64,000 bases of DNA from Gammaproteobacteria bacterium. Its GTDB lineage: Bacteria > Pseudomonadota > Gammaproteobacteria > Xanthomonadales > Wenzhouxiangellaceae. Shown here one piece after another: positions 47,666 through 57,120 of the stretch. Every line of letters starts with the position of its first letter. The stretch's first letter is position 1. The notes beneath the pieces are model-generated. The model saw nothing but the letters and a program-made list of their open reading frames with translations. It did not search any database and had not been told where the DNA came from. The position numbers were made by a program, and so were the translations under genes. The DNA is taken from assembly GCA_021772975.1 (NCBI GenBank), contig JAJFKY010000012.1, positions 1-64,000 on the forward strand. Reading direction: 5' to 3'.

Positions 47666-50600
47666 TTATGGCTTGGCATTATGCACCACCAATCCTTCAG
47701 CGATATAGGTATGGTAGCGGGCCACCGTCAGGTTATAGACCGGTTCGTTCAGTTCCACAGCCTCAATAGATTTAACCGAACTGTATTGCCTGTTGCCCTC
47801 CGTGTGAGCTGGCGTATAGGACAGACACAATTGCCCGGGCTGCATATCTTCCGCACGTACCCATTCACCATGGATAAAGAACCGGTGTCTTGGGGTGACG
47901 GTAAATGCGCGCTGGTTATCCAGAGTGATTCGCAGCGCGGACACCTCGATATTGGTGTGCGTTTTCAGTACCTCGGATACCGCAAAGGCATCCGTTGACT
48001 CGTCATAGGCCATCACCAGATTCCCCTTGGCAATGGTTTCAATGGGTTGTTCGCTGCCGTCCGCCATGGCGACGCGGGTGCCTGCCGTGAAACAGAAATA
48101 CAGAGAGGGTGCGTAGGTGGTTTTGCTGGCCGGTTTGGGTTTTTGCTTGGGTTTGTTGGCTTTTTCCAGCAGGTCCTTGTAGAGCTTGATATCGTCCTCA
48201 TCCAGCTTGCCGAAATCGGCTTCAAAGCTGCTCTGTTTTTCATCAATCTGCATCAGCATAAAGTTATACAGTTCCAGATCACTCATCGGACTGCTGGCCA
48301 CCCTGGGTGGAATGATGTCCGGACCCAGAATTGTCTGCCATTGACCGATATTGGGCTGAATCACATCAATCAGTTTTGCCACGTCCTCAGCCGTGCCCTG
48401 ACCGGCAACCTGCTCGTGCAGCCAGGGCGGTACCGTTTGACCGGGCATATCGTAATCGAGAAACTTCGGCTTGGGACCACGGTTGGCCCATTCTTCAATC
48501 GCCGCCTGGGTTAACTGGTCGATCACCGGCGTGCGCGCCTCATGCCACATCGGAAACTGGGCGTCGTAACGGTTGATGTCCTTGATGGCATGGCAGTAGC
48601 CGGTGGCGCAATCTATCTCGCCGGTAATCAGTGCTTCGTAAACATTGCGCTGACCGGGAGAGTTCGTCAGGTTGTGCTTATCATAAACCTCGTCCAGGTC
48701 GAACGGACCACGGTATTTCGGTGCATGGGCTTTTTTGAACAGCAAATCGTATGCCTGCTGGGCCAGAATCTGGTTCTTAATGGACTGGGGTGTTTGTGCC
48801 TGCAGGTTTTTCTCAAACTCGCTCAGTGGTACCTGCTCAACCACCATTTGTTCGTAATCGGGAATGATGGCATTCAGCAATGCACCGACCGCCAGACCGA
48901 CCGCCAGGCCAACAATAAAACCAACCGGGCCACCCACAGCGGTCCCGAAGGTTGCCCCGGCCCAGGCACCGGTAGCGGTACCCGCGGCTGTGCCCAATGC
49001 CGTGCTGACAAAGCCGATACCGCCGGAGCGGCCAACCCGGTAGACCACTTCTTCAGCACTGTGCCGCCTGTCCTCTGACAGGATAATCCCACTTTCAGCA
49101 AGAACGGCAACAATCCCGCCAGCCTTGCCGGATGCCACCGACCTTATCCCCAGGGCAGAAGACGCTGTGAGTGGCACGCCACTGCCCAGAATGGGTGCGG
49201 TGGCTTGTCTGGCGAAGTAATGCCCCAGACCGCCTTCCGCCAGCCCCGTGCCCATGCCCAGCGCGGTGGCTTCAATAATGGCTCCACCCGGATCTTCGTA
49301 GTCCTCCGGGTTCATGGCCACCATCAATGCCTTCATTCCACCACCCATAACAGCACCGGCCTTGCCGCCGCTCCATGCGTGCAGCCCGGTGGCTTTGGTT
49401 TTGCCATAGAGCATACTGTCAAAATAATCCGAACCGAGCATCTGGAGTGGCTTGCGGGTGCCCTGTCCGTGGGCGATCCGATTTTGCTTCAAAGTGTTCA
49501 ATTCACTGCGCGGCATTTCATTGGAGCGCACCGCGCCCGCAGCCATCTGACCGATGGGACGCAAAGCAGTGGTCAGTTCGGCATGGGTAATCACATTGTT
49601 TTTGTAATCATCTATGAGCACCGAGGCACTGCTGTACTGCTTGCCCTTGATGGTGACCGGCGACGCCTGGAGATAACCCGAGACCACCCGGCCGACACCC
49701 GCACGGTCGAGATTCATCTTGCCGGGCGTGACGGTCTTGCCGCCTTCCTGGTAGGCCGCCTCTACCTGAGTGAGGTTGCTGTAAATATTCTGCAACCGCT
49801 GCACATCACCCGGATTGATGGCCAGCGTACCGGCCCTGGCCACGTCAGCCTGGGTGGTACCGGGCGGGGCATTGCGCAGATAGGCAGCCAGTGGTCTGCC
49901 CCCTTTGGTCTGATCGGTGCCCAGCATGGCCGCATGACCTTCCAGGAAAAAGTCGCGGCGGGCGCTCCATTTGTCCTGCACACTGGATTTAACCGACACC
50001 GGCTTGATGGCAAACGGATGATAACTGTCAAAATCCGCCATCGGATAATTGCCGCGCTGCCACTCCTGAAACCACATCGGTCCGGGCACTTTTTCGCCTT
50101 GGCTGAAGGGCGTGTTGCGCTGCAGTTGTCTTATCAAAAAGTTGTCTGATGGCGAGCGCCCCCAACTGCGCCAGTTTTTGCTGTTGGTATCCAGACCGCC
50201 ATGCTTGGCGCCAAATGCCGATTCGGCCAGAAAGCCGTGCGCACCGGTGCTGAGAAAACCCTTGGCGTACTGGTCCCCGAAACTTTTGCCGTATTTGGGC
50301 GAGGTATTGGTATTGGCAACGCCGTGTAAGGCCGCGTCACCGGCCCCGATACCCAGACCTTGCTGTTGGTCTTTGACTTTCTGCGCGGCCTTCACCAGGG
50401 CTTCGGCATCTTTCCACGCCTGTGAGTCGTAACCGGATATGCCGTTGCTGTTCAGATAAGCGGCAAACTGGTCGGGCGACAATATCCGCGACGCATCCTT
50501 ACCCACCCCGATCATGTTCAGATAACGCGCCGGCTGGTAGGAGCTGACCTCGATTTTTCCACCGGAGTCCCGCAACTGAAGAATGGCTGTCAGCTTTTCA

Positions 50601-51574
50601 GCCGCCGGGTCCTGCATCCAGGTGGCGCCGGCCTGAATTCTGTTTTCCCGTTCCTTGACCAGCCGTTTTTGATAGGCTTCGCGATCTGAGTATTCGATGA
50701 CCACGATACCGTTGGCACTCAGCCATTCCTGATTGGTCCTGATGGAATACAAAATCTCGCCATTGGTGAACGTGGCGACATTGATATTCTTCCAGTCGGC
50801 AAAACCACCCGCGACGGCCAACTCATCAGGCATCTCGCTGAGCGGCTGTTTGCCGTCTTTCTGGGTACTTTGTTTGTTATTGGGCTTGCGCTGCACCAGC
50901 CGCGCCGCCGGATTGCCGGACTGCTGGATGACGTGCGTCAGTTCATGCGCCAATAGCTGCCGGCCACTGGTGGTGCCCGGCCGATACTGACCCGGCGCGA
51001 ACACAATGTCATTACCGGTGGTAAAAGCCCTGGCATTGAGACTGGTTGCCATTTGCTGTGCCGTGCCGCCCGCATGCACCCGGACATCATTAAAGCTGCG
51101 GCCGAATCTGGGCTCAAAAAAAGCCCTGGTCTGCTGGCTCAGCGACTGCCCGCCCCCCAGGTCAGCAGCTATCCGGCCCGGGTGTGTTTTTGCCGTGGGT
51201 GAATCAGGGCCGGGGCGTTTTTTTCTGTGCACCATTGGCGAGGCTTGTTGATCTTCTTCACACCCTGAACATTTGCGGTCAATACCACCTGACAAACGGC
51301 TTACCCGGGGCGGAACCGGCCTGGCTGCAGGCATTCGCATCACCTGCTCCGCGACCTGGTCGGCTTGTCTTTCGTGGGGGTCATCTGGCTGGCTGACGGC
51401 CATTTTGGTCTGCAGAAAATGTCCCTGCGTCGCCTCCTGTACAGCCCCTTGTATAGCCAGGTTGCCGGCCTGCTGCCGAGCCTGCTCCAGTTTGTCCGGC
51501 CGCTTCCGTCCGCCGCGCTCTCCGGCAGCCCTGGCATGCGTTGCTGATCTAGACTGATGCGCCGCCTGTTTCAT
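47666..51574 (-). CDS. giant DUF4157 protein ending in a Hint self-processing domain
   Basis: A 1302-residue protein. The N-terminal leader (QQAGNLAIQGAV... MAVSQPDDPHERQADQVAEQVMRMPA, residues 35-82) is shared with the 809-residue protein at 52214. A CxxC (KCSGCEED, about 101-108) and DUF4157 (about 140-218, HELTH at 210-214) follow. The middle is large and Gly/Ala-rich, with glycine-zipper-like hydrophobic stretches near 840-960. The last 144 residues are a Hint domain: nucleophile Cys1161 (CFTAGTRVAMADGS), block B TPRHRFF (His1230) and C-terminal HN (1298-1299). Only Ala-Lys-Pro follows. A delivered toxin is likely, but no toxin family is recognised. Confidence 0.8.
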   Translation of the reverse strand: MKQAAHQSRSATHARAAGERGGRKRPDKLEQARQQAGNLAIQGAVQEATQGHFLQTKMAVSQPDDPHERQADQVAEQVMRMPAARPVPPRVSRLSGGIDRKCSGCEEDQQASPMVHRKKRPGPDSPTAKTHPGRIAADLGGGQSLSQQTRAFFEPRFGRSFNDVRVHAGGTAQQMATSLNARAFTTGNDIVFAPGQYRPGTTSGRQLLAHELTHVIQQSGNPAARLVQRKPNNKQSTQKDGKQPLSEMPDELAVAGGFADWKNINVATFTNGEILYSIRTNQEWLSANGIVVIEYSDREAYQKRLVKERENRIQAGATWMQDPAAEKLTAILQLRDSGGKIEVSSYQPARYLNMIGVGKDASRILSPDQFAAYLNSNGISGYDSQAWKDAEALVKAAQKVKDQQQGLGIGAGDAALHGVANTNTSPKYGKSFGDQYAKGFLSTGAHGFLAESAFGAKHGGLDTNSKNWRSWGRSPSDNFLIRQLQRNTPFSQGEKVPGPMWFQEWQRGNYPMADFDSYHPFAIKPVSVKSSVQDKWSARRDFFLEGHAAMLGTDQTKGGRPLAAYLRNAPPGTTQADVARAGTLAINPGDVQRLQNIYSNLTQVEAAYQEGGKTVTPGKMNLDRAGVGRVVSGYLQASPVTIKGKQYSSASVLIDDYKNNVITHAELTTALRPIGQMAAGAVRSNEMPRSELNTLKQNRIAHGQGTRKPLQMLGSDYFDSMLYGKTKATGLHAWSGGKAGAVMGGGMKALMVAMNPEDYEDPGGAIIEATALGMGTGLAEGGLGHYFARQATAPILGSGVPLTASSALGIRSVASGKAGGIVAVLAESGIILSEDRRHSAEEVVYRVGRSGGIGFVSTALGTAAGTATGAWAGATFGTAVGGPVGFIVGLAVGLAVGALLNAIIPDYEQMVVEQVPLSEFEKNLQAQTPQSIKNQILAQQAYDLLFKKAHAPKYRGPFDLDEVYDKHNLTNSPGQRNVYEALITGEIDCATGYCHAIKDINRYDAQFPMWHEARTPVIDQLTQAAIEEWANRGPKPKFLDYDMPGQTVPPWLHEQVAGQGTAEDVAKLIDVIQPNIGQWQTILGPDIIPPRVASSPMSDLELYNFMLMQIDEKQSSFEADFGKLDEDDIKLYKDLLEKANKPKQKPKPASKTTYAPSLYFCFTAGTRVAMADGSEQPIETIAKGNLVMAYDESTDAFAVSEVLKTHTNIEVSALRITLDNQRAFTVTPRHRFFIHGEWVRAEDMQPGQLCLSYTPAHTEGNRQYSSVKSIEAVELNEPVYNLTVARYHTYIAEGLVVHNAKP

Positions 51575-51713
51575 TGCCGCGGCAATGCGCCATCAGTGCT
51601 GGCGATGTTATGGCAGAACCGTCCGGCGGGACCCGCTATGCTCGGGTATTGACCCGTACGCAGCCTTGCCGGTTTGACCGTATTGTGCCGATCACACTGG
51701 ACAATGCGGTGGA

Positions 51714-52214
51714 TCATTGCGCTTGTTCACCGCCATCACCGCGGGCCATATCGAGCTGTGTCCGCTGACGTTCTGACAACATTTGTGCCGCCGGCATCGA
51801 CACGATCTGCTGCAATAAGGCCTGATACCCAGGCAATGCATTGCCCTGAGCAGCCACCGGCGAGCAGTGCTGCAACAACCGGTCCAGCAGCGCGCTGTCG
51901 ATATCACCCTGGTAAAGCTGGGGATGCCAGAAACCTGCCAGCGCATTGCAGGCGATTTCCACCGCCGGTGGTGAACACTGCTGTTCCAGCCAGGCGATGG
52001 TCGTGTCCGCAAACCGCAATGCCGGGTATCCGCCGCAGACCACGCCCAAGGTCAGCAGATCATCCAGGTTGTCGCGGGTCCCGGTCAGATATTCATTCAG
52101 AAACACCGGCCACTGCTGTTGAAAAGCAACAGGCTTGATCGCGCCAATGGCTGGCCAGTCGCGGGCGTCGACCCATTCAGCCAGGGTTTGGGCTTGCCGG
52201 TTAGAGAAGCTCAT
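51714..52214 (-). CDS. unrecognised small protein beside a DUF4157 gene (immunity-like position)
   Basis: A 166-residue acidic, Gln-rich, mostly helical protein (SFSNRQAQTLAEWVDARDWPA... LLQQIVSMPAAQMLSERQR). It overlaps the end of the 809-residue DUF4157 gene by one base and has no signal peptide. Position directly after a toxin-like gene is what an immunity protein would show, but it may equally be a chaperone. No family is recognised. Confidence 0.55.
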   Translation of the reverse strand: MSFSNRQAQTLAEWVDARDWPAIGAIKPVAFQQQWPVFLNEYLTGTRDNLDDLLTLGVVCGGYPALRFADTTIAWLEQQCSPPAVEIACNALAGFWHPQLYQGDIDSALLDRLLQHCSPVAAQGNALPGYQALLQQIVSMPAAQMLSERQRTQLDMARGDGGEQAQ

Positions 52215-54643
52215 TACGGCCGTCTCCCCGCCAGAATGTCACGGGTTACGATTTTGGATACATCGGTGCCGTACAATTCCAGCAGTTCTTTGGTTGCGTC
52301 CAGACTTGAAGCCGGCAGTATCTGCTGATCGGCGCGGTTAAAGGTATAGCTCGAGTTATTGTCCACGACCCACCGGCCCGTCGGTTTACCATCCTTTCCG
52401 AATTCAGCATATAGCTCCCCACCGGCCCGCGCTGAACCCCGCGACTGTCCGCTGGGTCCCGGCGCCATATCGCCATGCTTAACCACTCTGCCCCCGGGCG
52501 CTGCCTCGGTAACGCCGAATCCCGGCTGATGTTCAGGCGCGATCACCATGTTTCCGCCATCGTCCACCAGCCACAGGTATTTGCGGTTCGGGTCCAGGCG
52601 TGTGATATCAATGCGGCGTCCATCCGAGACCACCATTTCGGGCGGATTATGATAGGGCATTTCATGCGGCCGGTTGGAACTGGCGCCAACGCCGCCGGAA
52701 GGTTTACCCACCCGCTCCAGTAACTGCTCCGGCGGCTGAATGGCTCCGCCACCGGGCCGCACGGCGCGCCATACCCCATAAGCCCCGAATGCGACCAATA
52801 GCGCTTCAACCGCCAGCATCACCCATTCAAAGCTCGACGGTGCCACCACCCCAAGCGGGTCATCGTAGGGATCAAACGAGGCCTCGGCGATCGACAATCT
52901 GTCCAGCATGTCTTCAAGATGCACACCGAACATCGCCACCCCGCCGGCCACGCCAGCCACACCAGCGATAGTGGTCCCGGCTATCGCGCCCAGAACCGGC
53001 AATAAGGCAAATGCCAGCGCGACGCCCAGCCCGATGGTGAAGTTGGTCACCTCACGGTCTTTGATGGCATCGTTCATTGCCGTCTGTAATTCGACTGGCA
53101 AGGTCTCCCGGGTCAGCGCCACCGCACGGGGCAGATCAAAAGGATGAATATCGCCGCTGCCAATATCAACAATGGCTTCATCTATCTCTTCGATCAGATC
53201 ACCGTAGCCTTTTTCGATGGCTTCCCATAACGCCTTATCCGACTTCAGATCATCGTCTTCAACGATGTCTTCGGTATCCAGTTCGGCAAAAAACGGATAG
53301 GTCTGAAATACCTTGCTGATGGCCTGCTCGACACCAAAAATCTGTTCTTTTCGCAAATCCTCCAGATATGACGTGGCCCCATACAGGAAAAACCAATAGG
53401 TATCAGTGTCGCTTCTGCGCTGGGCAATGGCATAGCTTTCCCGCAAGGGCTGGCGCTGAGCTGAGGTGATGAATTCATCGCCATTGTCAACGATATCTTC
53501 AAAGCCATCGCCAATGCTCCCGCGGCGAAACAGCGTCCGGCTGTGCGCCACGTGCAGCGCCGAGCGGTAGCTTTCCAGGCGGCCGTGAATGGCCTGCAGT
53601 TCCTGGACCATGGCCGCGGCTTTGCGCAGGTCTTTGAACGGTGAGTTATCCGTGCTGGCGGAACCACTGTCGATCTGCTGGCGGTTTTCCGTCGAGAGCA
53701 GGCGGTCCCGGGTCCCTTCGACCGTGGCTTTGTGCGCAGCCATCATACCCAGTGCATTCAGGCGCACCAGGGTTTCCGCGCGCTCCGCAAATGCCTCTTT
53801 TTCCTCGTCGGTATGCGGCTCTCCCCGGTCTTTCAGTTCCTGCTCGACCTCCACGCTGCGTTCCACACTTTTGTTCAGCAGCGCGTTGTATTGATCCGGG
53901 TTTTCAATGTCGTCCCAGGCATCTTCGCTGGCCGGGTCCACTTCCCGCTGTACCCGGGTTACCTGACTGGGATCCGCTGAATAATTGCCCGCTGGAGTGC
54001 TGCCCTGCTGTTGCACGACATGCGTTAATTCATGGGCCAGCAGTTGTCTGCCGCCGGCGTCATCCGGGCGATACTGCCCGCGTGCAAAAACAATATGGTT
54101 TCCGGCTGTAAATGCTCTGGCGCTTAGGTTTTTTGCTGCCTGATTGGCATTCGAATCAGCATGTATCCGAACATCATTAAACCCCCGACCAAAACGTGGT
54201 TCAAAAAAAGCCCGGCTCTGTTCGCCCAGTGGTCTGCCTCCCCGTGTCACCGCATTGATTCCCGTGGAAGTCACGGCGGGAGGGGGATTGCCGGCGTGGT
54301 GTTTTTTCGCCTGGATTAGAGTTGGTTTGTTAGCTGCATGGCTGCAATGGTGACATTGTTGTTGCGCGCCCGCCGGTACCCGACTAATACCCTGGCTGAT
54401 ATTGGGCATGCCACGATCGGCCGGCATACGCATAACCTGCCGTGCCACCTGGTCAGCTTCTCGTTCATACGGGTCGTCGGGCTGGCTGACTGCCAGCTTG
54501 GTTTGAACATACAAGCCCTGCACCGCCATATTGCCGGCCTGTTGCTGGACCTGCTCCACAGTCCCTGACCGACGCTGGCCCGTGGCATTGCCGGCACCAC
54601 TTGAATGCTTGCCGGATTCAGGTTTGTGGGCCGCCTGTTTCAT
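52214..54643 (-). CDS. DUF4157 protein with toxin-like C-terminal domain
   Basis: An 809-residue protein. The leader (QQAGNMAVQGLYVQTKLAVSQPDDP... QVMRMPAD, about residues 34-75) is nearly the same as in the Hint protein. CHHC (97-100) and DUF4157 (about 138-213, HELTH at 204-208) follow. A helical region (about 240-560) ends in a hydrophobic, Gly/Ala-rich segment (about 555-605) that could insert into membranes. The C-terminus (about 700-809, with HGDMAPG, RAGGELYAEFG, GRWVVDNNSSYTF) looks like a toxin tip module of unknown activity. Confidence 0.75.
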   Translation of the reverse strand: MKQAAHKPESGKHSSGAGNATGQRRSGTVEQVQQQAGNMAVQGLYVQTKLAVSQPDDPYEREADQVARQVMRMPADRGMPNISQGISRVPAGAQQQCHHCSHAANKPTLIQAKKHHAGNPPPAVTSTGINAVTRGGRPLGEQSRAFFEPRFGRGFNDVRIHADSNANQAAKNLSARAFTAGNHIVFARGQYRPDDAGGRQLLAHELTHVVQQQGSTPAGNYSADPSQVTRVQREVDPASEDAWDDIENPDQYNALLNKSVERSVEVEQELKDRGEPHTDEEKEAFAERAETLVRLNALGMMAAHKATVEGTRDRLLSTENRQQIDSGSASTDNSPFKDLRKAAAMVQELQAIHGRLESYRSALHVAHSRTLFRRGSIGDGFEDIVDNGDEFITSAQRQPLRESYAIAQRRSDTDTYWFFLYGATSYLEDLRKEQIFGVEQAISKVFQTYPFFAELDTEDIVEDDDLKSDKALWEAIEKGYGDLIEEIDEAIVDIGSGDIHPFDLPRAVALTRETLPVELQTAMNDAIKDREVTNFTIGLGVALAFALLPVLGAIAGTTIAGVAGVAGGVAMFGVHLEDMLDRLSIAEASFDPYDDPLGVVAPSSFEWVMLAVEALLVAFGAYGVWRAVRPGGGAIQPPEQLLERVGKPSGGVGASSNRPHEMPYHNPPEMVVSDGRRIDITRLDPNRKYLWLVDDGGNMVIAPEHQPGFGVTEAAPGGRVVKHGDMAPGPSGQSRGSARAGGELYAEFGKDGKPTGRWVVDNNSSYTFNRADQQILPASSLDATKELLELYGTDVSKIVTRDILAGRRP

Positions 54644-54677
54644 TGCAAAAATGCACTCTTATCAGGCCGGGCCAACA

Positions 54678-54893
54678 TTATTGAATGCTGTCGCCGCCCT
54701 GTACCGTCTGCGCCCGCGCAACAATATGCTCGGCGGTAGCCACGGCAATCTGCGCTATGGCTTGGGCGAAGCCGCGCAGCGAGTCCGGGTCAGGACCGGT
54801 GATGTCGGGATCGTCGCTTTTATACAGTTCGGTCAATGCGACCACGACAGCCTCGGTGGCTTCGTTATGTAATAAGCTGGTATTAATTGCCAT
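54678..54893 (-). CDS. small eCIS-cluster protein
   Basis: A 71-residue acidic protein (MAINTSLLHNEATEAVVVALTELYKS..., then AQAIAQIAVATAEHIVARAQ), mostly helical. It lies 19 bp after the AAA+ ATPase gene and 34 bp before the 809-residue DUF4157 gene, all on the minus strand. No family is recognised; the position suggests an adaptor or chaperone. Confidence 0.6.
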   Translation of the reverse strand: MAINTSLLHNEATEAVVVALTELYKSDDPDITGPDPDSLRGFAQAIAQIAVATAEHIVARAQTVQGGDSIQ

Positions 54894-54911
54894 ATCAGCG
54901 TTCCTCGAAAA

Positions 54912-57119
54912 TTACCGCGTAGTGGCGGATGGATGCGGTACTACCCGCCGTGTGGATTGATGTTTAGCAGATAAGCTGGGCACTTCGTCATTACGTTCCA
55001 GCAAGCCGTAATATTGCTTGAAATCCGCTGGACTGGGTGCTTTGCCCTGCTTTAACATTTGCCTGGCCATGGCCCTGACCAGGCACTGCATGGTGATCCT
55101 TTGGCCATTGCCGGCGGCCTGCATCGCGGCATCCAGCGCAATGGTTTTAATATCGCCGCCGGTGCCTTCAAAATTGCGCCCCAGAAAAGCAAAGTCGATA
55201 TCCTCGGCCAGTGGCGTTTGTGGTGGATACATACCCCGCCATAATAGTTCCCGATGCTCAGCGTTTGGGCGTGGAAATTCGATGCTGTAGTGCAGCCGGC
55301 GGGAGAAAGCCTGGTCGATATTTTTGGCGATGTTGGTGGCCATAATCACCACCCCGTTGTGTTGCTCCATTTTTTGCAGCAGATAAGCCACCTCCACATT
55401 CGCATAGCGATCATGCGCATCCTTGACCTCGGAGCGTTTGCCCAGCAGGGCATCGGCTTCATCAAAAAATAAAATGCAATTGGCACGCCGGGCGGCGGTA
55501 AATATCCGGTCAAGATTTTTTTCGGTGTCACCGATGTATTTGCTGACCACGCTGGATAAATCGATGCAGTACAGATCAAACCCGACCGCTTTGGCGATCA
55601 GGCTGGCGCACATGGTTTTGCCGGTGCCGCTGGAACCGGTAAACATCATCATCAGGCCACTGGAACCACCGGTGCGCTGGCACAGTTGCCATTGCTGATA
55701 CACCAGGCCCCGGTTAATGATGGCAGTCACGGCTTCCTGAACACGTTCAGCAGTCGTCCGTGGCAACACCAGATCTTCCCAGCGATGGGTGGTGCATACT
55801 TTGCTGGCCAGTTTGCCGATATCACCGACCGACTGCTCACGTGCGGCAGCCAACAGGTCATCGATGGCCAGCAGCGTCTGATGCTCGGCCGCTTGCCGGT
55901 GCTGCCCGGCGACTCTGGTTGCGGCTGCCGATATTTGCCCGGGATTCAAAACAAAGCGATCGGCGACGGCCTGCAAATCATCCGCCGCGACCGGCAACTG
56001 ATGAGCAGCCAGTTCCTGTTGCCATAACTGCTGGCGCTGCCGCAAATCCGGATCATTGAATACTTGAACCATGCAAGGGATACCAGCCAACCAATCGCGC
56101 CAGGCGGTACCGCCAGCCACCCCCAGATATACTGGAATCTGAACCTGCTGCAAGCGGGTCAAAGCCACACTGGCCTGGCGTTGTTCGCTGGCCTCAGCCC
56201 GCATCAGCTTATCCAGCCCTGTCAGATACAACCCCGCACGACCCAGCCTGGCCTGCAGCAATAAACGCTGCAACTGATGACTCAATGAGTCCCCCTGGTT
56301 AACCAGCATGCTTAAATCCGCGTGCAACAAATTCAGCCGCCGGTTTGCCAGCCACTGACGCACCGCGTTGGCCCGACCGGCACCTGGTTCACCTTCCAAT
56401 ACGGTCACCATGTCGCCCGCGGACGCGGGTACATGATTGGCGCCCGGTATTAATGCCGACATTATCGTGGGTGCCTGCAGGAACTGGCTGCCGGGCAGTA
56501 TCCGGGCGTCCAGAGGCATGCCGTCCAGCACATAGCTCAACACCGATGGCGCCAGCCGAAACCCGGCCGACAATGACCAGCGTTCACTGCTGTCGTTGAC
56601 CGGCTCCACCAATTGATCGCGAATCAGCACACCCGCCGGCGACAGAGCTCGACGGCAGGTTGTTTGATCCTTGGCTGATGCCAGGCGTAACATCAGGTCC
56701 ATGGTCGGAAACTTGCGGGTAATATCGTTGTTGAGGTAGGCGTATAAGGTCTCGTATTTAAGCGCCAGTTCCGGCGCCAGCGCCACCATCAATATATCCT
56801 GCTCCAGTGGATGCAAATGGAACTGCTCAACCATCTGGTTCCAGCGTTGATCAGCGGCCAGGGCCACACGGCTTTCGCGGTCATATGCAGTGATAAGCTG
56901 GTCAATCTCAGCGAGACTGTCATGCTGTTGCCCGGAATCGGCCTGGCTTTGGCCCCATTGCCGGATTAAAGCATCCACCTGATGATCAGACACATACAAA
57001 CCACGAAATTCATCCATGGACAATTGATAGTTTGCCCGCAAACGCAGTATTTCCCGATGCAATAACAAATCCAGTTTCTGCAAGGCAGGCAGAAAGCATT
57101 CGCGCGGCAGGAAATTCAT
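54912..57119 (-). CDS. AAA+ ATPase of a contractile injection system locus
   Basis: About 735 residues from the ATG at 57119 (MNFLPRECFL), which follows the upstream stop and an AGGGCG site; the frame continues upstream but would overlap it. The C-terminal AAA+ domain has Walker A GSSGTGKT, Walker B CILFFDEADALLGKRSE, sensor 1 MATNIAKNID and an SRR arginine finger (QAFSRRLHYSIEF). An earlier segment, LEGEPGAGRANAVRQWLANRR, looks like a degenerate second P-loop. AAA+ ATPases of this kind are standard in eCIS loci (Afp15-like). Confidence 0.85.
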   Translation of the reverse strand: MNFLPRECFLPALQKLDLLLHREILRLRANYQLSMDEFRGLYVSDHQVDALIRQWGQSQADSGQQHDSLAEIDQLITAYDRESRVALAADQRWNQMVEQFHLHPLEQDILMVALAPELALKYETLYAYLNNDITRKFPTMDLMLRLASAKDQTTCRRALSPAGVLIRDQLVEPVNDSSERWSLSAGFRLAPSVLSYVLDGMPLDARILPGSQFLQAPTIMSALIPGANHVPASAGDMVTVLEGEPGAGRANAVRQWLANRRLNLLHADLSMLVNQGDSLSHQLQRLLLQARLGRAGLYLTGLDKLMRAEASEQRQASVALTRLQQVQIPVYLGVAGGTAWRDWLAGIPCMVQVFNDPDLRQRQQLWQQELAAHQLPVAADDLQAVADRFVLNPGQISAAATRVAGQHRQAAEHQTLLAIDDLLAAAREQSVGDIGKLASKVCTTHRWEDLVLPRTTAERVQEAVTAIINRGLVYQQWQLCQRTGGSSGLMMMFTGSSGTGKTMCASLIAKAVGFDLYCIDLSSVVSKYIGDTEKNLDRIFTAARRANCILFFDEADALLGKRSEVKDAHDRYANVEVAYLLQKMEQHNGVVIMATNIAKNIDQAFSRRLHYSIEFPRPNAEHRELLWRGMYPPQTPLAEDIDFAFLGRNFEGTGGDIKTIALDAAMQAAGNGQRITMQCLVRAMARQMLKQGKAPSPADFKQYYGLLERNDEVPSLSAKHQSTRRVVPHPSATTR

Positions 57120-57120
57120 C

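Noticed and set aside
48542-49078. Long antisense frames inside the 1302-residue gene
   Set aside because: They are opposite a clearly coding gene with recognisable domains; GC-rich codon bias produces such shadows.
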